64,000 bases of DNA from Ecdyonurus torrentis (Eukaryota > Arthropoda > Insecta > Ephemeroptera > Heptageniidae): contig OX439133.1 in assembly GCA_949318235.1 (NCBI GenBank), positions 14,671,563 through 14,735,562 on the forward strand. Reading direction: 5' to 3'. Both the position numbers and the translations under genes were made by a program. The notes under the pieces are model-generated. The model saw nothing but the letters and a program-made list of their open reading frames with translations, had not been told where the DNA came from and made no database searches. Below, piece by piece: positions 50,394 through 60,031 of this stretch. The stretch's first letter is position 1. The number at the start of each line of letters is the position of its first letter.

Positions 50394-53270
50394 ACGTGTA
50401 TCAAGTTAGCCCCCACACCCTAGCCTAAATCAATAAAACTTACCAAATATTTAGTATTTTGTTAGTACTAATTTTTTTGATCATTTTTTAAAAAATATTG
50501 TACACGAAAATAAAGTTATTAACGAAAAAACGATGTGGCGGCTGTGAGCGCGTCAAGTTGGCCCCCACAAAATTAAAAATTACTATAACTTTTTTTCTAA
50601 TTAGCCTTACTCAACAAAACTTTCAGAATATTTAAAATTTTCATAATTTTAAATATAGGCCTAAATGCAATCAGTTAGGCTAAATAGAAAAATAGTTATT
50701 CAACTTTTAGAAGTGTGTGGGCTGTGAGCGCGTCAAGTTAGCCCCCACAAAAATAAAAAATTGATATAACTTTAATTGTGCTTGGCCTAACTCAACAAAA
50801 CTTTCAGAATATTTAAAATTTTCATAATTTTAAATATTGGCCGAAGTTCAATCAGTTAGGCTAAATAGAAAAAGAGTTATTCAACTTTCAGTAGTGTGTG
50901 GGCTGTGAGCGCGTCAAGTTAGCCCCCACAAAATTAAAAATTCATATAATTTTAATTCTGCTTGGCCTAACTTCACAAAACTTTCAGAATATTTTAAATT
51001 TTCATAATTTTAAATATTGGCCTAAATGCAATCAGTTAGGCTAAATAGAAAAAGAGTTATTTAACTTTTAGTAGTGTGTGGGCTGTGAGCGCGTCAAGTT
51101 AGCCCCCACAAAATTAAAAATTCATATAATTTTAATTCTGCTTGGCCTAACTCAACAAAACTTTCAGAATATTTAAAATTTTCATAATTTTAAATATTGG
51201 CCTAAATGCAATCAGTTAGGCTAAATAGAAAAAGAGTTATTTAACTTTTAGAAGTGTGTGGGCTGTGAGCGCGTCAAGTTAGCCCCCACAAAATTAAAAA
51301 ATTGATATAACTTTAATTCTGCTTGGCCTAACTCAACAAAACTTTCATAATATTTAAAATTTTTATAATTTTAAATATTGGCCTAAATTCAATCAGTTAG
51401 GCTAAAAAGAAAAAGAGTTATTCAACTTTTAGAAGTGTGTGGGCTGTGAGCGCGTCAAGTTAGCCCCCACAAAATTAAAAATTGATATAATTTTAATTCT
51501 GCTTGGCCTAACACAACAAAACTTTCAGAATATTTAAAATTTTCATAATTTTAAATATTGGCCTAAATTCAATCAGTTAGGCTAAATAGAAAAAGAGTTA
51601 TTCAACTTTTAGTAGTGTGTGGGCTGTGAGCGCGTCAAGTTAGCCCCCACAAAATTAAAAAATTGATATAATTTTAATTCTGCTTGGCTTAACTCAACAA
51701 AACTTTCAGAATATTTAAAATTTTCATAATTTTAAATATTGGCCTAAATGCAATCAGTTAGGCTAAAAAGAAAAAGAGTTATTCAACTTTCAGTAGTGTG
51801 TGGGCTGTGAGCGCGTCAAGTTAGCCCACACAAAATTAAAAAATTGATATAATTTTAATTCTGCTTGGCCTAACTCAACAAAACTTTCAGAACATTTAAA
51901 ATTTTCATAATTTTAAATATTGGCCTAAATTCAATCAGTTAGGCTAAATACAAAAAGAGTTATTCAACTTTTAGAAGTGTGTGGGCTGTGAGCGCGTCAA
52001 GTTAGCCCCCACAAAATTAAAAATTGATATAATTTTAATTCTGCTTGGCCTAACACAACAAAACTTTCAGAATATTTAAAATTTTCATAATTTTAAATCT
52101 TGGCCTAAATGCAATCAGTTAGGCTAAATAGAAAAAGAGTTATTCAACTTTCAGTAGTGTGTGGGCTGTGAGCGCGTCAAGTTAGCCCCCACAAAATTAA
52201 AAAATTGATATAACTTTAATTCTGCTTGGCCTAACTCAACAAAACTTTCAGAATATTTAAAATTTTTATAATTTTAAATATTGGCCAAAGTTCAATCAGT
52301 TAGGCTAAATAGAAAAAGAGTTATTCAACTTTCAGTAGTGTGTGGGCTGTGAGCGCATCAAGTTAGCCACCACAAAATTAAAAATTCATATAATTTTAAT
52401 TCTGCTTTGCCTAACTCCACAAAACTTTCAGAATATTTAAAAGTTTTATAATTTTAAAACTTGGCCTAAATTCAATCAGTTAGGCCGAATAGAAAAAGAT
52501 TTATTCAACTTTTAGAAGTGTGTGGGCTGTGAGCGCGTCAAGTTAGCCCCCACAAAATTAAAATTGATATAACTTTAATTCTGCTCGGCCTAACTCAACA
52601 AAACTTTCAGAATATTTAAAATTTTTATAATTAGAATTATCGGCCGAAAGTCAATCAGTTAGGCTAAATAGAAAAAGATTTATTCAATTTTTAGTAGTGT
52701 GTGGGTTGTGAGCGCGTCAAGTTAGCCCCCACAAAATTAAAAATTGATACAACTTTAATTCTGCTCGGCCTAACTCAACAAAACTTGCAGAATATTTAAA
52801 ATTTTTATAATTATAATTATCGGCCGAAAGTCAATCAGTTAGGCTAAATAGAAAAAGAGTTATTCAAATTTTAGTAGTGTGTGGGCTGTGAGCGCGTCAA
52901 GTTAGCGCTAACAAAATCAAAAATTTATAGAACTTTAATTCTTCTTGGCCTAACTCCACGAAACTTTCAAAATATTTATAATTTACAAAATTATAAATAT
53001 CGGCGAAAAGTCAATCAGTCAGGCTAAATAGAAACACAGTTATTCGACATTTAGTTGTGTGGGAGCTGTGAGCGCGTCAAGTTAGCCCCCACAAAATTAA
53101 AAATTTACATAATTTGTTTTTCTAAGTAGCTTACTCCTCAAAACTTTCAGAATATTTATAATTTACAAAATTATAATTATAAATATTGGCCGAAAGTCAT
53201 TTAGTTAGTTTAAATATAAACAAAGTTATTCAATTTTTAGTAGTGTGGGGGCTGTGAGAATTTTTAAGTC
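50394..53270 (+). repeat. Satellite array, about 15 copies of a 181-bp unit
   Basis: GGCTGTGAGCGCGTCAAG recurs about every 180-182 bp, from about 50539 through 50720, 50901, 51082 and onward to about 53068, with a last altered copy near 53250. The unit also holds GTTAGCCCCCACAAAATTAA, GCTTGGCCTAACTCAACAAA, CTTTCAGAATATTTAAAATT and AATCAGTTAGGCTAAATAG. Central units are very similar; the first (50394-50545) and the last two or three are diverged, as expected when unequal exchange homogenises the middle. No open frame persists across units. GTGTGGGCT and AGCCCCCAC can pair as a hairpin in each unit. Confidence 0.93.
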
Positions 53271-53330
53271 AGCCCCCCCCCCCCCCCCGTCAAAAGAGAG
53301 AGAGAGAGACAGAGGGAGAGAGAGAGAGAG
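53271..53330. repeat. Poly-C run and (AG)n tract at the satellite edge
   Basis: About 17 C near 53273-53289, then GAGAGAGAGAGA with interruptions to about 53330. It marks the right end of the main satellite. Confidence 0.85.
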
Positions 53331-53411
53331 TTCGAGCGATTGAAAAACTTATAAACAAATTAAACAAAACCAACCTTGTAATATTTTATTGGAAATTTAA
53401 TTATTTTTCTT

Positions 53412-53727
53412 TTAAAGGCGTAGAACACGTTGATCAAAAAAGTTGTGTAATATCCTAACAAACCTGAAAATCAACGTTGAGTTGGCCGGAGTCATTGATT
53501 TCTAATTTATTTTCCATTCACATAATTCCGCTGCCGGTCACTGGCGTCACTGCTCGCCTGGTCCACGCGCGCGTAAACAGGTCAAGCTGTGACGTCAGTG
53601 ACCGGCTGCGGCATTTTGTGAATGGAAAATAAATTAGAAATCAATGACTTCGGCCTAATCAACGTTTATTTTGAGGTTTCTTAGGATAGTACGAAACTAT
53701 TTTGTTTAATATGTTCTACGCCTTTAT
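53412..53727. mobile_element. Foldback MITE family E, copy 2
   Basis: The tips TAAAGGCGTAGAACA and TGTTCTACGCCTTTA are inverted. Inner arms share AATCAACGTT, TCATTGATTTCTAATTTATT and CCGCTGCCGGTCACTG-like blocks around GACGTCA. The order matches copy 1 at 1597-1909. This copy has the clearer ends. Confidence 0.85.
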
Positions 53728-53729
53728 TT

Positions 53730-56690
53730 AATAAACAACTTACTATTATTTTCAAAGTTAAAAATTTATTTTAAAACCGTTTTTTTTTGTATTATATGTA
53801 CAAAAAAAATTTATGTTATTAATTTAATTTTCTTTATAATCCCCCCCAAAAAGTTGATATTCATATTTTTTTATCAGCTTTTAGTATACTTAGTTATTTA
53901 CACATAACACATATATATAGATTTAACCAATGTAAATGAATTAGCTTTTTGTTCTCTATTTATAACAGAAGGTTTTTTAAATGATGATTCAAATAACAAA
54001 ATTGATTTGTTATGAATTATCAGAATTATTGTCCTTTTTTTTACATTTTTACAACTTTTTTATTCAGTAAATATTCAAACACATTTATTTAAAAAATATA
54101 TATAAAATTAAGCATCAATAATAAATTTGAATGCATTTTATGGGAGGAGGGGGAAAATTTATATGTTCCACTCAACCTATGCATTTATAATTTACCACAA
54201 TTTAGTATTAGATAATTACTAGACCTGGACCATGTATCTTTTGTGTCGTCACAAAAGAAATATTTAAATTAATAATAACAAACGTTTTGTGCCGACTAAC
54301 TTGAAGGTCTCACAGCCGACACATTTGAATAAAACTCAATTTTTCTCTTATATAAATTAAAAATAATTACATATTATTCATCTATCTCTAACAAATATAC
54401 TAATTATTATAAATCTTTTAAATGATTCTGCTGGGGTGTGTCGGCTGACTTGATCCACTTAACTCAACCTAAATAATTTCATGATTTTTAAACTGACATT
54501 ATAATTATAAATATTGGCCGAAAATCTATCTGATTTTGCACTAAAAAAACAATCTGATATCTTACGTTAAGTGAAGTTATTATTATTTACATTTATATTC
54601 TATTTTTTCTTTTCGTTTCTTTTTCTTCATTTTTTTTCTTCTAATTGTGTTGCAAAGATTTGAGTGCTGAGTCTTTGTCAGCAATAAGTATTTTCCTAAT
54701 ATTTAAAAAAAAATAAGTTAACAAGAAATGAAAAAGAGCAATGGTAGGCATTAATTTTAAGCAATTGAATTGTTCATATTATAATGCACACTGGAAGTAT
54801 TTTTTATGATTTGCATTTTTTTTAACCAACCAGTTAAAAACGTAGAATTTATATTAAGCAATATAATTTATATATTTCGTAAAATACCTATAATTATAAG
54901 TAATAATAATGCAACGAAGAGCGTAAAAACTGTTTAAATCCCGGCCCCTAATATTCTGTGAGCATTGTGTAAAAGCATCATGTTTTTCAAAAAGTAAAAG
55001 CTCTGCATAAGTATTATTACAATACAGTTCATTAGAAGTTGAATTGAATCGAAAAATGATAAAAATCACCTTTTAATTTCTCCAGCAGTCCGGCTCTAGT
55101 CTAATTTATTGATAGTCACTATAGCGAATTTTTTTTTCAATTTCCACTTTCATATTTAAACATATTAAATCTTGAATTTAAAATTCTAAAAAATAAAATA
55201 AATAAATGCATGGATCAAAAAAGTAATAAATATTGTAAGCCTCATTATGCATGATAACGAGTGTAACTGCCATAATATTATTTTGTCTGAATCATTGGAA
55301 ACTATAAAGGAATCTGCATATTGAGTTCTTGCTTTGAAAAGGAAATAAAAATTTATATATCTTTTACTTTATATGACTGCTTGTGTTTAAATAAAAACAT
55401 TAAATGTTATCAAATAAATTTGTTAAAATTTATATTTATAAAAATATATAATCATATTCTTCTTCACAATGCCTTACAGTTATATAAATAGTTATTAATA
55501 AATCGTTGATATTGGGGAAAAAAAAAAATGAAACGTGTGAATAGGAAAAATTAAATAGGAAATTTAAAAGTTAACACAATAAGGGTTGCAAACTGCATGA
55601 ATATTAATAATTTTATTATTTTAAATTATAAAAATATTTAATAAAAATTATTTGGTTGGTTAACTGTCTTAAACATATGATTTTAGTGATTTTAATTTTT
55701 AATTAAATGTGTGATTATTATGTGAGAGAAAAGATGAAGTTGATGCCATAACGGTAAGTTAAATGAGATTAAAATAACGTCAATGCTATACTAAAATAAT
55801 CATAACCAGTAAAATGAATATTTTGAGCATATTTATTGCGATATATACAAAATACATTAAAAATTTGTGCACGATCACGTTTATTTACTTATTTTGTTTT
55901 TTTTTTAAATAATTTTCAGCTTGTGTGTGTCATTTCTCTGCTCAATAAAAATAAAATCAAACTAGGAAGCTACATATAAGGTAATAATTTAGCTTTGTGA
56001 TTAGTTATATGAATTCATGAATAGGCTAATTTCTTATATGTTTATGATTTCATCTTTTAACATTTATGTAAAACCTCACATTTATTTGTTTTATGGGTGC
56101 AATTATATATAAGTCCACGCCACATATTCATTTCATAGGTAGCATGGACTGTGTTGTCCGTGTTTGTAACAAATAGTAAACTTATTACCCAATTAAAAAA
56201 TACTTAGCACTTATGAGACCATTTTGATGCTATAAATATGTTAAATTATGGTAAAATTATTATGGGACACTGTTCTTTTTAGAAAAATAACATAAAATAG
56301 ATGTATGAAAAAATACAGTAGTTTTACAATTTTATACATAAAAATATTATTTTCCTTATTTATCGCTTTTTTGTCCATCTTAATTTACTTTTACTTGTAA
56401 TAAGTCTGATAATATTATTATTTAAATGCCATGCACATGAAAAGTTTGTAATTTGTTTTCCTTTTTCAGAAGAACCACGCAGGTAACTGGCACTGAAAGC
56501 TCGAGAAAATGACTTCATATTAATGACAATATAGAAGTTAACCTCAAACGTAAATACAATCTAATTATATTTTGTTTCAATTTTTTGAATCGTTATTATG
56601 TAACTGTCAAAGATTTTATAACATCAGATTTTGTGTGCTGTACTTATTTATTTCATAAATTGAATATATTATTAATATATGTATATTATA
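53730..56690. other. Gene-free stretch with diverged satellite remnants
   Basis: At about 54285-54325 GCCGACTAACTTGAAGGTC, CACAGCCGACAC is an inverted, diverged relative of the satellite core. At 54430-54560 GTGTCGGCTGACTTGATCC and ATAAATATTGGCCGAAAATC is a direct relative. The rest to 56690 is A/T-rich without recognised content, although a short TTTTCAG-bounded segment at about 56469-56481 could be an untranslated exon of the candidate at 56700. Confidence 0.5.
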
Positions 56691-56699
56691 TATTTTTAG

Positions 56700-56987
56700 A
56701 TGGCACCTGGAAGGCCGGCCGCAATCCCACGTGCAACAACAATAAGTGCTTTACTTCTTTATAAAAAGTTCTTCGAAAATGGTATCCCAGGACCTAATCA
56801 CATAGTCTGGCACCGTACAGCTCAAGCACTCGAACATCAACAAAAACCTGCAAGACTGTATACGTTTGTTAAAAATAATGTAGCAAACATCCAATCAGAA
56901 CTCAATATTCCACAAGAGACTCTGGTAAAAAAAAACGGAGAGTATACTCATCAGAATCTGATAGCGACAGTGACCATACATGCAAAG
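56700..56987 (+). CDS. Exon-like segment of an unrecognised protein
   Basis: The segment starts directly after a good acceptor (TATATTTTTAG) with ATG and stays open for 96 codons to a donor-like AAAG/gtaact at 56987/56988; the frame then runs on to a stop at 57095. The peptide begins MAPGRPAAIPRATTISALL and contains LYKKFFENGIPGPNHIVW and LYTFVKNNVANIQSELN. Codons are much less A/T-rich than the flanks, which supports real coding sequence. I do not recognise the family. At an A9 run (56927-56935) the frame changes character: the alternative frame reads KKRRVYSSESDSDSDHTCK, which looks more natural. An alternative donor (CTG/gtaaaa) lies at 56924/56925. It could be a host exon, a domesticated transposon exon or a pseudo-exon. 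Confidence 0.45.
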
Positions 56988-57095
56988 GTAACTAATTACT
57001 TGCATCTCTGCTCTAATTGCTTGCTAAAAGCATGCAAAATGTATAAATTTTTGAAACTATATTGCTCACATGTTATTAGTATAAATTTAAAATAG

Positions 57096-57370
57096 TGAGA
57101 GACTGGATTTTATGGTAATTATTTTTTAAATGGTAACAAAAATGGTCTAAAACTCGAAAAAAATGGTACACTTAGTAAAACGTAAATAGCGTAAAAACTG
57201 TAAATAAGCATTTTTTTTAATATGCAGAATTTAACCATTGGCTGAATAGAGAAATAAAATGTTTGACATTGTGAAATTTTTTTATTGCATTGCTTTTATT
57301 TCTATATTTTTAAGCTCGTTTCTTCTTATTTTTTATTTATGATGTCATCCACACCGGCATAAAACTTTGT
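57096..57370. other. A/T-rich spacer
   Basis: No gene or repeat is recognised between the exon-like segment and the hairpin array. Confidence 0.45.
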
Positions 57371-57373
57371 GAA

Positions 57374-57905
57374 AAATTAGTGTTCAATTAGTGCTAATTT
57401 CTACCGCAAACCCGAGAATTTGTGCTATTACGATAACGGCAGTTATTAAAGAAAAATAGGTGGCCGTGCTGGCGTGGATCCACGTCAGCACGGCCAACCT
57501 CGATTTTAAAATTTTTGAGATTTTTCTTTTGCTAAAAATTAGTGCTCAATTAGTGCTAATTTGTGCCACTAATCCGAGTATTGGTGCTATCACGGTAACG
57601 GAGTAATTAGAAAAAATGTGTGGCCGTGCTAGCGTGGGTCCACATCGGCACGGCCATCCCCTTCAAATTAATTTTCCTCAGAATTTTATGGAACAAAAAT
57701 TTAGTGCTCAATTAGTGCTAATTTCTGCCGCTAACCCGAGAATTAGTGCTATCATGTTAACAAAGTTATTCATATTTTTTTAAAAATGGTTGGCCGTGCT
57801 AACGTGGATCCACGCCAGCACGGCCAATCCCCTTCAAATTATTGTTTACAATATCACATGATGTCAAAAATTAGTGCTGAATTAGTGCTACAACATGGTA
57901 CAAAA
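57374..57905 (+). repeat. Tandem array of hairpin-bearing 162-bp monomers
   Basis: TTAGTGCTCAATTAGTGCT (or one-base variants) occurs at 57377, 57539, 57701 and 57871, a period of 162-170 bp. Each of the first three units carries GAATTTGTGCT-like or GAATTAGTGCT sequence and then a long GC-rich palindrome: GGCCGTGCT...GGATCC...AGCACGGCC in units 1 and 3, with two changes in unit 2. The fourth unit is truncated. The motif and period match the monomers in the FB-like element at 31171-38875. Confidence 0.88.
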
Positions 57906-58091
57906 ATCATGTATCTATCGTTTTTGATAATCAAAATATTCACATTTGAAAGTTTTTAAAAAATTATGTAAAGCAAAAAATATATAAAAATATTATACAA
58001 AATAATCATAATAAATTAACGTACTTTTTATACTTAATAATAAAAGGAAAAATTAATAATTTTAACATTTAAAGGTACATTAAATTTTATG

Positions 58092-58165
58092 GGAACGTAA
58101 AGTGAGAAATAATAATAAGTGCTTTATTAAAAAATATCACGAGGCTAGAAAAAAAAAGTAAATAC
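58092..58165 (-). mobile_element. Possible non-LTR retrotransposon 3' end
   Basis: The minus strand reads CTAGCCTCGTGATATTTTTT, AATAAAGCAC, then (TTA)n at about 58092-58102. The pattern AATAAA plus trinucleotide tail matches the fragments at 556 and 28655. It is very short. Confidence 0.4.
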
Positions 58166-58364
58166 ATAAATTACTTCGATAATTTTTACCATCAAAATAA
58201 GGATTTTTTTTAACTACACCTTTTTCTGTTTTGCTGTACTTCTAAGCGATATTTCTAAAAACACAACATAGAAATGAAACTCGCTTGAACTTCCAATTCT
58301 CATGTGTGAATAATTTTCTTTTTACTTATACTAAAAAAAAAGTGCAAATTAAAAAAAATAATAA

Positions 58365-58909
58365 TAATAAAAAGTAGTGCGATTAAAAAATTCATAGTTC
58401 AATATATAAAAATAAATATAAAAAGTAATAATCACTCACAATTTTTATTTCTGCTAGTGAAAAAAAACAGTTTTTTTTTTGTATTTATTTTAAGAAAAAA
58501 AAAGAAGAAAACCATGAAAAATATTTAAAAATGAATGCGAATAGAAAATGACTAGCTTACAAAATCAAAATAAATATAAAAAGTAATATTTACTTTAAAT
58601 TTTAATTTCTGCTAGTGAAAAAACCTTTTTTTGTATTTATTTTATAAACAAAAAAAAAAGAGCCGAAAATCAATAAAAATATTTAAAAATAAATGTGAAT
58701 AGAAAATTACTAGTTTAAAAAATCAAAATAAATATAAAAGGTAATAATCACTAACAATTTTAATTTCGGCAAGCGAAATAATTATTTTAATGTAGTTATT
58801 TTATATGAGGATAAAAAAAAGGTTTTCACGAAAAATATTTAAAAGTGCATGCGAATAGAAAATTCGTAGTTTAAACAATAAAAATAAATATAAAAAGTAA
58901 TAATCACTT
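58365..58909 (+). repeat. Tandem array, about 156-bp unit (left of the retrotransposon)
   Basis: GCGAATAGAAAAT (or GTGAATAG) recurs at about 58538, 58695 and 58851. Each unit carries AAATAAATATAAAAAGTAAT, AATTTCTGCTAGTGAAA and TGAAAAATATTTAAAAATG. The same array resumes at 63263 after the retrotransposon. Confidence 0.85.
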
Positions 58910-58995
58910 AGTAGTGGACTTCGGAGAGAGAGGTTGTGTTTGGTGTTTGCTCCGTCGTATACTACTGTATATTGTGCTGAAAAAGTGAAATAAAA

Positions 58996-59994
58996 ATGTC
59001 GTCGTGTGTGATATGTAAAAAAGGATTTCAAGTGAATGAAGAGAAGATTTTATGTAATGGTTGCAAATTGTGCTATGCACATAATGGGTGCATTAAACTT
59101 GAGACAAAAGTAGAGCCAAATAAACCAGGGAGGAAACCTAAATGGCTCTGTCTTAAGTGTAAACAAGAAAAAAAAGACATACTTTCAGATGCAAGTGAAG
59201 ATGAGGAAAAGAAAGGTGAGAAATCATTGTTTGATTTACTTGAGGATATAAATAAAAGACTTGATAAAGTAGATAAAAGACTTGATAAAGTAGATAAGAT
59301 TGAACAAGATACCTCTGTAATCAAAGATTTAAAAGAAAGCACCGATTTTTTGTCAAAGAAATATGATGATTTACTGGAGAGATTTGATAATCAAGATAAA
59401 TTATTTAAAAAAATGAGTAATGAAATTAATGAACTAAAAGAAAAAGTGATTAAGAAGGATAATGAAGTATCTGAACTAAATGTTAGAGTGCAAGAACTTG
59501 AGCAAGAGAGATTGTCTATGAACATTGAAATTCATGGAATGCCAGTGACTACGGGAGAGAACACGCGTGATGTGATAGAGAGTGTGGCCAAAGTTATTGG
59601 CGCTCCTTCTGCTGCACAATCAGTTGAAGACTGTTATCGCGTGTATGCTAACCCAAAGAATGTACGTAAACAAGGCATACCACCTATTGTTGTGGTCAAG
59701 TTCAAATCAACTGAGGCGAGGAGAGTGTGGCTTGACAGAAGTAAAACACGTAATCTTACAATAGGCAAAGTTCAAGGTAATGCAAAGGAAGACAAGTTAT
59801 TTGTTTGTGAACATCTGACTCCAGAATTGAAAAGATTATTCTACAAAACTCGCACAGCTGCTAAAATGAGAGGGTGGAAGTTTGTGTGGGTCAAGGATGG
59901 AAAAATATTGGCAAAGAAAACTGAAGATACAGGTACTATAAGAATAAAATGTGATGATGATTTTGATCGACGTATGCCAGGAGTTCCATTCTAA
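58996..59994 (+). CDS. Retrotransposon ORF1 protein (PHD finger, coiled coil, FP-like C-terminal domain)
   Basis: The protein has 332 residues. ORF1 proteins of LINEs bind element RNA and act as nucleic-acid chaperones in the ribonucleoprotein particle. Residues 4-55 form a PHD-type zinc finger (C4, C7, C20, C23, H29, C32, C52, C55, with W50 before the last pair). Residues about 75-175 are a charged heptad-rich coiled coil, with a duplicated RLDKVDK block, probably for multimerisation. Residues about 176-332 resemble the RRM-like plus FP C-terminal region found in many insect LINE ORF1 proteins (MNIEIHGMP, DCYRVYA, LFVCEHLTPELKRLF, KFVWVKDGKIL). The stop TAA at 59992 lies 37 bp before the ORF2 ATG. 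Base composition is noticeably less A/T-rich than ORF2. The ATG start follows a short 5' UTR. Confidence 0.9.
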   Translation: MSSCVICKKGFQVNEEKILCNGCKLCYAHNGCIKLETKVEPNKPGRKPKWLCLKCKQEKKDILSDASEDEEKKGEKSLFDLLEDINKRLDKVDKRLDKVDKIEQDTSVIKDLKESTDFLSKKYDDLLERFDNQDKLFKKMSNEINELKEKVIKKDNEVSELNVRVQELEQERLSMNIEIHGMPVTTGENTRDVIESVAKVIGAPSAAQSVEDCYRVYANPKNVRKQGIPPIVVVKFKSTEARRVWLDRSKTRNLTIGKVQGNAKEDKLFVCEHLTPELKRLFYKTRTAAKMRGWKFVWVKDGKILAKKTEDTGTIRIKCDDDFDRRMPGVPF

Positions 59995-60031
59995 TGTGAA
60001 TTGAAATGTTAGTTTAATTTTGTTTTTTTAT

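Noticed and set aside
50394..53270. CRISPR-like array
   Set aside because: The whole 181-bp unit repeats with no variable spacers, the DNA is eukaryotic and no cas genes exist here; it is a satellite.
59073..59342. Minus-strand Ser-rich frame opposite ORF1
   Set aside because: It is the antisense of the coiled-coil region of the retrotransposon ORF1.
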